This document shows positions 1 through 13,500 of a DNA stretch of 64,000 nucleotides, piece by piece (position 1 is the first letter of the stretch; the number at the start of each line of letters is the position of its first letter). Position numbers and translations under genes: made by a program. The stretch comes from Haemonchus contortus (Eukaryota; Nematoda; Chromadorea; Rhabditida; Trichostrongylidae): the NCBI GenBank assembly GCA_000469685.2, contig LS997563.1:41270468-41334467 (forward strand). Direction: 5' to 3'. The notes below the pieces were generated by a model that saw only the letters and a list, made by a program, of their open reading frames with translations, was not told where the DNA came from and did not search any database.

Positions 1-1267
1 TCCATGTGAATTTCAATGACTAAGTATGAGTTGCAGTGAGGTCACTGGTCAATCGAGTGGTCGTCTCTTCAAGGGTAAGGAAAGAGGACCATGACGTGAG
101 GTGCAAATAGTGCTCAGTGGTTGTTTATCCTGAGTATTATGGGTCTTCGGTTCAAGAAGAAACCCTATTTTGTTGCAGCCTTTGCGACTAACTAAACAGG
201 GAAAACAGAAATGGATAAAAAATAAATCCATTTTCTTAAAACAAACCCATAAAAACGAGATCAATTCAGTCCACTAAGTTCTACTTTGCTCGGAATACGA
301 TGAACACAGATATACCACACGCGGTGTTATATCTGATTCTGTTCTAATAATGCTTTTGTGAGTAACTCACGTAACATAAACACATGCTTCAGTTTTGGGA
401 AACGATGCCTACCCTGACTTACGGCATTGTAGGAAATCAAATTTCAGATCAATATGCCCCACTACAATCATATAAAGTACGGGATGAGCCTTCATAGTCT
501 GGACCAATGCAAAATTCGCACCGAATTTTGCGCTTTCTTTCAAAACTGGTTATTTCGACGGGCTTCGATCCCTGTAGGTAGATAATAGCAATAGGGGTTT
601 CTCAGTTGAGCATGAGTTCTTCCATAACCCAGGGCTTTAGCGACAATCTAATATACATGATCTAAATGAAGAGGAGCTCTATACGACAGATTCCAGTTGT
701 TTGTTTGATGTAAGTAGACCTGGGTGCTTTTTCTCCTTATTGAGAATGTAAAGATTTCTAACATAGATCCTATCGAAACTCTACAGGTTTTTATCGTAAT
801 GAAAACAAAATGCGGATCTTCTTCACTGTACTCACCTTGTTCACCTTACCCTCTCTCCTAAAACTTTTACCCGCAACAAATTGATTTTTCCTTATTTCTA
901 GCTTGTTATTCATCTATGAGACTAACACGATGAGCACGCTCCGCCCATTTTGCTGAACGCCCCACCCAGCAATGGTCTCACAGATTCATACTGGAACCTA
1001 CCTTACAGCTCTGTCTGATTTATTCCTTTCTTTTGGTATCGATATAACTCTAGTATAAGCACCCAATTTCTTGAGAGGAGCAACCCATCTCGACCTTGCA
1101 ACACCACACTTGAGGTAGGCACTGCGAATGTCGAGTGATAAGCGGACTAACAACAGATTAAGATACCAGTTTATATATAATATTACTCTGTGTACAAAAT
1201 GTAAATGTCACATGATCCAATGGAAAAAAATACAATCTTAAATATGCTGAGATACAATAAAGCAAAA
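1..1267. other. Intergenic, no gene recognised
   Basis: I see no recognisable coding exon, RNA gene or repeat here. It lies downstream of the last exon of the globin-like gene on the minus strand, so its right end probably holds that gene's 3' UTR. Confidence 0.4.
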
Positions 1268-2250
1268 TCAATGGCATTCGATATCTTTTTGAAATGGAGG
1301 CGATTGAGGCGGCACTGTTATTTTCTCCTTGGACTTCATCAGAGCAGCTTGCTGTTGACACCGTGAGTAGGAAAGATTCAAGGTCTTGGTGACGTACCGC
1401 ATCAATCCTCGGAACGCTTCAAAGAATTCGGTTTCCTTCTGGCTTTTCGAAGACCAGCTTGCCCAGTAACTGAAATTGTCCGAAAATAATCAGTTTAGGA
1501 CAGCGAAGTTAGCCTGGTTTACTATTTCATGCAATCCTTCTCAGTAATTGCATAAAGATTACTGACATAAGAAGCTCGTAGAATAGATAATAACAAGCAC
1601 CAATTCACGAGATCTCTACCAAAGCAACATAAGTAGATTGAGGTCAAACGACCGCTCTTTTTGTACCAAAAATTTTGTAGGCTGTCGCGACAACTAGCTA
1701 AACGAGGCTCGGTATAGCGCTCTCTCATTGGTGGAACCCCAGAATGGTTCGCGAACAGCTGACGATCCACCAATGAGAGAGGGGTCTGTCTTCCCATTTT
1801 CAGTGCGCCCAGTAAACCCACAGAGACATCAAGAAGAATGCATCAATGCTTGTAAATAAACCCAAGAAAGAAAAAAATGCATGAATACATATGCGCTTTC
1901 AGCGAGTTGTCGAGTGAGAGATTCCTTTGATGTAAGTGATCAGTGTAATTTCGAAAATCTTAGTTATCAGGATTTGAAAATTTTCATTCAGATCACTTTT
2001 TGATAGTTAATATTTTACTTCACCCCAGTTTTTCCTGTCCCAGAAATACAACTATTTAATGAAACTTAATGAAACTAAAGTTTCTCACCGTTTCAAAATG
2101 TTGCCTCCATAAATCGAGGAAATGCGGCCTGAGACCGTATTCGGCATAACGGGCATGTATACCCCTAATTGATAAGAGGCTTCGAAGACGACCAGGCTGT
2201 CTAGATTGTGCTCATGAATTATGCGCTCGAAGAAATCGAACTGCGCTTGT
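1268..2250 (-). pseudogene. Globin-like protein, C-terminal exons, frame broken
   Basis: Two minus-strand exons look like the heme-side and last helices of a nematode globin. Exon 2250-2089 follows a TTTGCAG acceptor. It first reads AQFDFFERIIHEHNL, then, in a second frame, HARYAEYGLRPHFLDLWRQ, with a His placed like the proximal (F8) histidine. The two frames join only if one base is added at the CCCC run at 2162-2165. The last exon, 1469-1268, reads YWASWSSKSQKETEFFEAF and then a helix-H-like stretch ending in TGA. The phases of the two exons do not match, so a short exon between them is probably missing from my model. Upstream exons were not found. Globins bind heme and oxygen, and nematodes have large families of them. 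The break could be a sequencing error in a homopolymer or a true pseudogene. Confidence 0.45.
1720..1781. repeat. Perfect 16-bp inverted repeat, 30-nt spacer
   Basis: CTCTCTCATTGGTGGA at 1720-1735 is repeated as its exact reverse complement at 1766-1781. Transcripts from either strand could fold into a hairpin. It sits in the intron between the two globin-like exons. No transposon end is visible around it. Confidence 0.8.
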
Positions 2251-4568
2251 CTGCAAACAACAAATCTTAATTGCGATGGAATTTCTTGTTTACTGTGAAC
2301 AGCCTCCATAATCATTCAAATAGGGCTATGAGTATCAGGGTCTTACCCCTTACTTCTGGGTTGCCCAACAATAGTGAAATTAGACCAGCACGGACTTCGA
2401 GAACCTGACTGCTCTCAACCCTTCATTTCCGTGGGACACTGCAGATTGTACCTTACGAAGTACCAAGATGAATACTATGTAGTCATGCACTACAACTTAC
2501 TAAATATTTCTCCCGCTGGAGATTTACCTTGTCTTTCTTGCCCGCCCGGGTTCTCGTACAAATTCGTTCGTATCAGCTGATTGCGAACAAGCCCCAGTAA
2601 TGTTGCCTCTCTATGGCTTTGGTCTAAGGATCAGGACCTCGAAGAAAGGCCTCAAAGGAAAAGCAGCCTTCCAGCACACGCAACATAGATCCCTGTGGGA
2701 TTCCCCTGTTGTTCCTTAATACCATCTTCTTGCTTATTTCCTCTCTATTTCTTTAATCAATCTTCCCTCCTCTATCTTCTAGTAAGGTGCAATGTTCATT
2801 ACAAGTAAGTATAACAAGGCCAGTGACTTAGGGAAGATTGCGGTTGGACCTAATGGGAGCCAGCTATACGAAAGTACAAATATATTCTAAAAAAGCTGTT
2901 CATCTTGGATGATTCCCAGTCCAGTCTTATCCCATGAGGGGGCCTGTCTTTTCACTGATGATCAACTCCACTTTGAAGACTTCAGAGAGATAGCCGTTTA
3001 GCGTACCTGAGTTTGTTAAGTTTCGGCCACTTCGTGAGGTCTCGGAAGCAATACATCTGGCATGCAATAATCTCATTTAGCTTTGGACTGAACTGTATAC
3101 ATTATAGCATAGTTTTATGGAAGATATCTGGCCGTTGCTCTGGAAGCAAATCTTTAAATTATTGCACCAACGAATTTTGAGAAAAAAGAGCACTTATAAA
3201 CCATCTGGTCAATTTTTCTGTATAAAATTGGTTTGCCTGATGTTGTTAGTAACTTCAAAATGATTTGACTTGTTAGAAAGTAATTGGTAAGCGCTTCAGA
3301 CAAAAAGTATCAACAACAACACTAACAACCAACCTTTTACCGTAGCCCGAAAGTGTTTCTGTATTATAATCGTTTTATCTTCACTCATTTTGAACTGAGG
3401 AAAAGAGAACGTCGAAGTGGAACGGTTCGGCCTCTTTGAATCAGCTGAACCAGCTTTGGATGATCGAATGCTCTCAATTCTGAAGAGAATTATTGTAAGA
3501 GTGGATAATTTAGCAGCTCTTAGGATAAAAATTGAGAGAAAGAAAAAAAGGAAGGAAATTCACGCCGTGCAGGGGTAGCTAATGTGTAGGCAATTTACAA
3601 GTTTGAAAGAAAAAATCTATTACACAATTTTTTGTTGTTTTTTGAGGAAATGGCCATTATTGCGGTAGAGTTTGAGAGGGCTGATAAAGGGGCTCTCGGT
3701 GAAAGGTAAGTGATTATAAAAGAAATGTCGATTAGAAAAATTCGGCCTTTATAACTAAGAAAAGCAGACCCAGAGACGGAATCGGCTCCAAAAAAAGTAA
3801 ATTCAACAAAATCAGCTCACTTGTGGATATTCTTTCCGTACGGGACGATATAGCTGTTACCACAAGTGCTGTGAAGACCACCCATGTAGCAAAATTGCTG
3901 ACAAAAAAATTGGTCAGTAGTCAGCCGAACAAACAGGGAGAGTCAGAGAAAAAATAATCCAAGCGTCTCCATTCATTGGCTAAACAACAAAATACAAACA
4001 ACAAACAACAATACGTAATCGATTGCAGCAGATATCAATTCAAGGAAATGGAATGAACATCAGAGTATGACACGGCGCAACACAGATCTCAATTACATTA
4101 GACGTTAAATAAATAATCACGAATTTTCTTCCTTGATATTTTCCATTTCTTTACGTGACAAGCGTGGTCGGCCTGAAACTTTTCGGCTTATTTCACTATG
4201 CAGTAGTAATAAAGCTATACAACGGTAAACAAATTAAAAATAAGGGGGCACAGAGGGCGGGAAGGCATTAAGATTGGCTTGTCAGATGTTCAACTTTTGA
4301 ATATTTTTGGGAACAACTGAAAATCTAACGACAAATCCGATCTATCTCCTGGGAGCATCAGTCCTCGATTTTCCTTCTGGGAGGAAATAGCAGGAGCTTC
4401 TTATCTTCTAAATAATCGGTCAAGTAATCCTACTTTTTCCCGACATCGAAACAGCGAGTGAATGTGAGAGCTTCAGCGAATTCGAACAAGATACAACTAA
4501 ATCTTCCAAAACGGAAGGTTCAAAATGTAGCGATGGAATGGATGATTGCTTTGAAAATCCACGACAGA
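2251..4568. other. Intergenic or upstream part of globin-like gene
   Basis: No exon could be assigned. Missing 5' exons of the globin-like gene may lie at its left end, and the 3' UTR of the condensin gene at its right end. An open frame of 68 codons at 2374-2580 (+) has no recognisable content. Confidence 0.35.
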
Positions 4569-7500
4569 TCACGTGTATAATCCCCTAGACTGAGAATAAG
4601 AGAACTGATCACCTGGTTTACGCGAGATACGTTTTGCATCACCTTCGATGGCAGACAAATTGAGATCGCCAAAGGTCAGCTGCAAAAGAATTATGATTAG
4701 TGAAAGCAAAAATGTCATGAGTTAAGGGCTCCTGATTGCAACCTACATCAGAGATAGGTTTGTTAGGTGTAGACATTGCACGTGATGGCACTGCGCTCTC
4801 GTCCGACACGCTACTTGTAGCCTGGAAAGAATCCAATGCATTTGTGAAAATTCTTTTATCGGAATACTGGTTTTAATACGAGAGCGTAAACCATACTCTT
4901 CTAGAAAGCCGAGCTCCCGCCGCGGTGGATGAGGGCGTAGAGGCTAGCCGAACGCTACGGCGAAGGGAATTTTCTGTATAAAAGCGTAGCATTAAAAATT
5001 GCCTACATACAGGAAAAAAACATGGAAAAATTACCTTCAGCTGTATGCTGGTTTTCTTTCTCTGTTGGCTCACATGCAGTTGTGGATTTCACAGGCTCTA
5101 CTTCAACTTGAGGTGCCGGCTGCGCATCCATTACCATGTCAGGCGATTTTGGAGCTTCATATGACGATGCCACCATGTTTTCGGTAGAGCTGCCGGTAGC
5201 AGTAGGAACAAACTCATCAGTTGGCGCAGAGCTGGCTGCCGGAGCAGTGCCAGCCTGTACGTCATGACGAGCGGCAATTAATTCGTTCACACCTAAAGTG
5301 ATAATTCATATTTTTCATTCAAGGAAAAACGCAATATAATCATTATTAAATTTTTTTACGTTGCCCCTCGCTGCACACCACAGAAATTCCAAGCTGCTTG
5401 TCTTGGCATTGTGTTAGAACTATCTAAAAAACTTGTTATAGATTGAACAATCTAGAGAACTCGAAGGGAAAAACCAACCTCTGCTGTAACATGCGCAGTG
5501 GGTGAATGAGGCTCTGGTGTAACTTCCCTCATCACGACATCTTCTTGCTCAATAGGTTCCTGCTTCTGAAATGGGTAGTATAACATGAGTTAAACACTGA
5601 TGCAGAGGTAGATATAATATTACAATTTCAGGAGCTTCTTCACTAGCTTGCACATTCACCACATCCGTTGCAGCTTGAGGACCCCCACTACGCTGGGTCA
5701 CATCTTCATCGTCTTCTTCTGGCGGCCTATTCACCAAAGCCATTGAGCGCCGTGATCGCCGCCTTTCTTTAGCTGCTTCTTCAGCACGTTTCTTAGCAGC
5801 AGCTCGTTCAGCTTTCTCTCGCATCTAGACATCTGACCAATGATTAATGTCGCAACAGTCAGTGTTTATCGAGCTCACCTCAAATCGATAAATATCATAC
5901 TCCACTTCGGCTTTGAGCTGCTGATCACCGTCCAGGAATGCATCGATTTGTTCCTTATGTTCGCGGCAAATAGCACTGAAAGAACGCGATAAAGACGAGG
6001 AAACATCGCGATAGAGCAGATTTGCATACGTTAAGGTTTTTTTTAAACCTTGGCTGTCACTGCTGATAACTAACTGTCTCTCAATGAGTGCGCACAACAA
6101 TCAAAAACAAAACTAAACAACATACCGGAATACGCAATACAAGGGTCCACGTAAGCTGGACCGCCTTTCGTTGAGATATACACGTAGATCAAGCAGTGCT
6201 GGCATCACATATTCAATCATTGCCTTTCGGAATGTTTCGGTGATCATTTCCTTAGCGGCAGCCTTGAATAGGAAAAAAATGCTAGAAACTCACACTAGTG
6301 CCTAATAAATCAAAGGAACTCACCACAACCACTGCAGGTGGCTCGTCTTCCTCATCTGGGCCCTTCCCAACGTCCATGTTTAGTTTTATTTCTTTCAAGG
6401 ACATCACCTAGTAGTGAAATAATAAATTAACACTACAATTGGGAAAAATGAATAGCATACCGTCAGAGAATCCCTCATAAGAGCGAATACACAGGGATCT
6501 TCTAGAATCAGCTTTCCATTCATGACTGGACAGATAATTTGCGTACAAATGTGTGCCATTAAGGTGAATTTGTGGGTGTCGTCAAAAGTGCTTAGCTCAA
6601 CAAGAACACAAACAAAATAATGAAAAAAAAATCTGAAACGATAGAAACAACAAGGAAAAGGTCACTTAGTGAAGAGGGAAATTTATTATTTATAGAAATA
6701 TTTTGAATTACATATGGAAACTAGGTTGGCAACTTGTAACTGAGTAGCATACGTTTCAGGAGAATATCTACTTTAAAACAAAAAAAAATCCAACAGTTGT
6801 ACACTGATCCCAAAATACTAAGATAAAGATACTCGAATAAAGATACTCGAGAAAAAAAAACAAGTTGTTACCCTTTAAGACAAATATCTGAAGTGATGAG
6901 AAAGTTATCCAGCAATTTAGTTGCCAACCCAGGGGTATTCATGGTGGAAAACTTGTTTTGTTCCTTTTACTTGCAATATTCAATTGTACGCAGTCGTTCA
7001 CAAGGAAAATACCATCCTCATTACGAAAAGAGTCAAATCACACCGATTAGCATTAATGCATACCATGAATTTATAGATTGTCATACGATTTTCCTCGTTT
7101 TCAGGACCATGAAGTGAAACACGATAAGCCGGATCCACAACCTCTTGCACAACTGGAAACAGAACTTCGCCAGCTGCATCTCACAATTGCCATTTTGCAA
7201 AAAAAAAAGTCCTTACCTTCCCGTTCACAACTCACTGGTACATTATTGAAATACATAAGGCATTCAATAAAATGGCTTGAGAACAATTCAGGGAATTGGA
7301 GTAGTAATACATCTCGCTAAAATTAGTATTCGCTCCCTCAATTGTCAAATGTTAAGTTTCTAGTAATTACTTACCAGACAAAACTTGGTATATTCCATGA
7401 TAATTTTGTTTTCGTCGAGTATTGTCGACACAAAACGATACATAATCTAAATAAAATAAAATAAAAATAAATAATCTGAATCAAAGAAGAACATTCCATT

Positions 7501-10500
7501 AGATTGAGATTGAGGATACTGTAAACAGACCTGTCCTTCCCATCTAATAAACTGCTCTTTGATTAGTGAAGTGAGCGACTGCAGTATTTGTTTACGGACC
7601 AAAGTCGAGGTATCTTTAAGACAAGCAGCAACAATAGGAGAATAACGATCTACCATCGATGTATAGCTGAAAAAATACATTTGTCTCCATAATTTGGATG
7701 ACTGAGAGCAATAAACGTGTTCATAAATAATCAAAACTCACCGTATACATAGATCACAAATAACGAGAGCAATATTATTTCGGATCACATGGTCCGAATT
7801 CAGCTTCAGTTGTTTAACAAAGACGGGAATGGTGGACTTAGCAATTTTTTCATCCTTAAAAATTTTTAGAGCGTGGTCAGACGTTGTTCGAGAAAACCTT
7901 GAAGAGTTCATACCATCAAACAGAATTTGCCGATCGTGAGAACTGCATGCGCTCTCACACGTGGAGTAAGCAGAGCTCGCCGATTGGCACTGGCATCCAA
8001 CAAGATGTGTTGAGGTATAACGGGAAGATTCTGGGCGGATATTGGGTTGTCGTCCTGAAACCATTATCTGCTGGCAATGTTGAAACAAAGGGAGGTATAT
8101 GCGATGGAAAGCAGCCTCTTAAGAAGGAAATGGCACCTGATTTGATGAGACCATAGATGGAGTTGGCGAAGGAGCACGAGAGTGGGTGGGAGTCGGCGAA
8201 TTTGCACGAGATGAAATAGGAGTTGGGCGCACAGATGGTATAGCCGGGTTTACAACTGGAAGTGTAGTTTCAAAAAAAAAAAGAGGTTCAGAAGTTCCTA
8301 GTAACACAAAACCAACTCACGGAACTTTTCCACGGAATCCAAAGACTCATAATATTTATAAAACAGAAAAAATGTAATTAAGAACGGCGTAGAAAGGAGA
8401 CATAGAATGAGTAAAGCCTTGAGAGACTGATCAAAAGTTGATGAAGATTGCCGAACGGTCAGACCGAATCACTAGTAGTAGTATACCTTCCCAATTTAAA
8501 CTGCGTTTTATTGATATTCTTCCGGGTCCGAATCACTTTCATGGCATTCCCCATAAAAAAAGCAAAACTGGCACCCACACAATTTCTACCATACAAAAAT
8601 TGAATCTGATGATTACGGTATGCACGGCAATACTCTCACCCGGAAGCTCGTGATCATTGAAAATATCCGAAGATACAATACTTTTGAGAGCATCGAACAG
8701 TCGTACACCAGCATTCATAAGTCTCGGCGAAAACTGGACCACCTCTCCGATGGTGGTTATAACACGTATCAAAAGAGTTTCGCGAGCTTCTAACCTGCAA
8801 ACACCCCAATCCAAGCGTTCGCGTTATCATGCTCAAAGTTCGAATTACCTATCGGGATAGTCATACTCGTCGTCAATCTTTTGTAGTGATTCACGTATGT
8901 GACTACGGCTGATATTCAGAAGTTGTTTTCCGACTTTTTGCAAGTTCTTTTTACCTGTAAACATAAATTATACACCGCCACAGATATGAGTAATATTTCC
9001 AGATAAGAATGGTGAAGGATGAGTGATTAGTAATGTCTAGGTAATGTGGTAACAGGGATTAATACGTTATACGCCGCGGACAATGAGCAAGTTTGGACTT
9101 GAACGGTTGGCACTTTGCCATTTCATAGCAGGGAGCAATTGAATGAAAAATAATGCAAATATGTATCCTCTCATACAGATCTCTGAGGAATTGCAGATAA
9201 ACAAAAAAAAGCTCAGTAGTGCGAATATTCAACCAATTATCAGCCTACCTGTACTTTCCTCTCCAACAGCATCCATAAGTTTAGCCAAACATAAATAAGC
9301 AGAAGGAATATTCATGGCATCAATTCTAAAATTTGACATTTCACGATGAAATAAAACTATAAGGTAAAACAAAAGATGCCTGAATTCCGTAATCTTTGTT
9401 TTGATGTCAGCACAGAGATCAGCCCTGGCACGGGAGTCCAGATGAGCATAGGACCGTGACAGCACCCTTGTAACGTAGCGCACCTAAACAGAATCGACTA
9501 GGAAATACGATAATGGGTCAATCACAGCGATAAGAGCAACATACTCTGTTCATGGGATCTCCATCTTGAATAGCGTACCAAGCTTTCAAAGCCTTTTTCG
9601 GATTCACCTAAAAACGTGTTAAAAAGAGGATTCATACAAAAAAAAATAGCTTGGAGCAGGGAGAAGAAAATGTGTACTAACCTTGAAAATTGCGCTCAGA
9701 TCTGCCAAGAGCATCCAGATCACATCCATCTCTCCTGGACAGCTTTCAAGCTTGCGATTGAGACATTCAACAAGTGCAGGCTTTATGTTTCCTTCTTGGT
9801 GTTCCTGCATGAGCGCACGAGAAAGAAGACGCCTAAATTCCAAGTGATATTTGTAAGAGAATGATTGTATTGCTTGTAGGGACTCGATTTTTCACCTGTT
9901 GTTATTTTCTAATTCGATCGCGTGCAACATCTTCCATGCAGTCGCGTCAGTGTCGAGCATGAGAGGATTAATAACCGTTTTCTGAAAATGCGTGAACAGT
10001 TAGAAGACTGCTGCTTACTGCTCTGCTTTTTACTATTTCTTACTATTACACGCTCGGCATGTGCAATAAAAATTCTTCAAAAATGGTATTGCTCATAATC
10101 AATTTCGCACTGAATCAAAACATTAATCATACCGTGACAATTTTGGAGATCATTTGCTGTACACTCTGCTCTCGGTCGTTCACCATTGGGAGAACAGCCG
10201 CCAACCAACCCTCTTCGAGCACATCTCTTCAAATACATTTTGAAGATATTTTTACACTATTGCATTTATATGAAGATGCTTGGTCATGCAGACTGCATGA
10301 TAACGCACTACACTTGAAACCGTCGCTACAGTCGAATAGGAAAACCAAACCGTGAAAAGATCCGTGAAAGGGAAAGGGTATCATAAACAACCGTGAAAAT
10401 AACGCAAATCAGATCTACTAAAGAATGTGTAAACATCAACCAAAACTATGCAAGTGGGAACCAATTACTAAAGGTATCGAAAAAAAATTGCATATATTTT

Positions 10501-13500
10501 AACAATAAGCTCTACTGAAGACTATAACAGTGCAGCTACTACAGCTTATAATTGAGATGCTGACCTGACGAACAACCAACTGTTAACGCAAAAATGTAGT
10601 CACCACAAACACTAGGATTTTGCATCTGTTTCAAGATGTTCGAATAGGTATAGAGCGTTAACCTGTACGCTCCACATGTCAAAGAAGGTTGCGCTATGCC
10701 AAGTGTGCCAAAAGTAGCTGTGACCGAAGAGTAAGGAGACAAAAACAAATAGCAAAGCATATTCGCCGGTAAAATTGAGGGAAAATACAGATTTAGAGAT
10801 AATGATATGCAGTTACTGAGAAAAATATATACGAAAAAAACAAAAAACGTATTACAGCGTAAAACAAGTTTTATTTAGAGTGCCTTCCAACTTATAGCCT
10901 TGGACATGTTATCTTCAGAAAAAAGGGTCGCGAATCCAGCGAATCTACACGAAAAGGAAGGAACTGTAGTAATCTACGTTGAAATGATCATAAAACTGCT
11001 TTAGTACTTCGGAGGGCAACACTTTTTTAATGCATAATAAGCTTCGGTGAGAGTCCTCAGACTGAGAGAGTGAAATAAGTAAGAAGCCAATCGATAGGAC
11101 AAGCTCACCTGAATTGTTGACTGGAGCTAAGAAGGAAATCGAGGACTTCTGCAGCCTGCTTCCGAACCATGAGCGAAGAATCCAGGCAGCATTCCTGTAG
11201 AATAGGTATCAGGCAGGTCTGATTCTACGAATACCGCAAATGGCCGACCTCCAAGCACTCCACTGCACTCTGCGCATCAGACTCTTCGGTGATGAAAGGA
11301 AAAAGAGCTTGCAACGCAATCACAGCATATTTTCGAACACCGGCCTGAGGGAAAAAAGAATTCCATCAAGTTAAATGAACAAACATTGGCTCGCTAGAAG
11401 TTACCGCATCATCTCCGGCTCCAGTTAGAATCAGATGTAATATGAGGTTTTCGATAATGATCTCGGAATCGTCCAAGAACATATTCTCACTGATTTCTTC
11501 CGGTTCGTTTTCTGCCCCTTCTTCTTTCTCAGATACTATGCCAATGAAGACTTTTGGGGTTTCTTCAAACTATAAACCACCATTTCAAAACACTGTCAAC
11601 CTTCATTAGGAATCTTTGCCTACCATGCTTCTCGCGTGATGGATAAGCAACTCCCGATGCGGTTCACTCTCGAGCAAAGACGGTAAATGAAACATAGCAC
11701 GTAGGCGTACTGTTGAAGCCTTGTCAAGGCAACTTCGAACAACACATCTGTACAATGCTGCCAGAGCAGGTACCCGTTCAGTTTTTTCTGTTCTGCAACG
11801 AAAGACAGTCAAAACAAAACAAAAATAAGTTTACAGCAAAAGTAAGGTTGTGTCGGAAGAAATGCAGACTACAGGTGTTACTTACTGCTCAACCGGTGCA
11901 GCGCTTTTAGCAGCCTTGGCTTTTCTTTTTGTGCTGCCAGAGCCGCTGTCCTCGTCACTCGTACTGGGCTTACTGACATCCATGTTTTCTGCTTCAGACG
12001 ACGGTCCAGCATTCTTATCTGCCTGAACAGAGATGCAAAAATAATAGAATAGGAAATTCAGAAAAAAAATTGATTTCCACCTCGAAGCCTGTTACATCAC
12101 CATCAGGAGGATACTCAATAGGTCCCGGATCGGATCCAGATAGATCTGAAAGTTGGTAATCTACTGAAAAAGTAACTTGCGAATAGGTGCTCTTGTAGTG
12201 GGTAATATTTTCACAATTTTGTGGAGCAATTTTCCAAGTAGTAAATATACCTAATCCTTTGAGAATCAACGGTACAATCTCTATCGCAAAGTTCCTGGCA
12301 CCAACTCGCTGATTTTTCGAGAACACTTCAATTCTTTGTACATACTCCTTGAAAAAAAACCATGATCGTATAAGCATGATTGTGATCAGCACTCATAAAC
12401 ACACATAATGATATTCCCGTGGCAATAGTTGTAGAACATTGAGTACAGACTGTGCAAGGCGGGTACGGTACTCCAATCTATCTGTACAACGCAGATACAA
12501 ATTTTCCAATACCTAAAAACAACAGTTTGCCTATATACTTCTTAGAGATTGAAGTGATAACTGTGCATGGTCGTAAAATAATGAAAAAAGAGTCCATTCA
12601 TTCATACTGCGGCGAATGACTGGCAAGAAAACCATGAGCGCGGTTCCACTAGGAGAATTAATACTTCGATTAGGTAGAAATTATTAAATTAAAAGGATAA
12701 ACAGTTTTAAAGCAGTATGTGTAAAAAAAAGCTCCAGAATGTTTCAGAAGGCACTAAAATTCAAAGCGTTCGGGGCAGGATGATGGGTTAAGCGCCGCGA
12801 CGCTACTGAACAAGAAATGCTTCGCTGCGGAGCAACTCTTGGAAGAGTAGACAATTTATACTGAGTAATGAGGTCGAGAACTATGATGATAAAAAGAAAG
12901 ATTTCGTCACAAGAAGTTGTATGATAAAGTGCAAATCTGTTACTACAAAGGCACTCGAGGAACTTCGTAAATATGGAGCAAATAACGCTTTAGCTACTTC
13001 AAGAAGTCATAATTACACCTGGTGTCATGAAAGCAAATAAGAAAAAGTAACGACACATGTAATTCAAGTGCCGACGGATTTAATTAAACAAATGGATATG
13101 CTTCAATTGCTTTGCCTGACTTGCAAACGCTCTGCCCCCACTTCAGAGCCATTTTCAATGGAAGATAGAAGATTACAGAAAAGTTCAGAAGACAACGTAC
13201 AACTTCATCACCACGTAGGAGCAGCGCACAATGCAAGCTACCAGTGGATCTGAGGAAAAGCAGCAACGACATCCTTCGATGTTTCGTTCTCAATGTCTGT
13301 TCCACTAGTAAGCCAGCAGGAGAAACCTCACGGCTTCTGAACACCGGACTGCCATTACTATGCAACTGAATCGTTGCAAATTCCAAAGAAACTACTTTCT
13401 ATACTCGTACTTTAAAGAGGCCTATCCACTTAGTACGCTATATGCTTGCTGTCATTGATTGCTCTATCCTCACTACTATTCACATAGTTAGAATAAAGCA

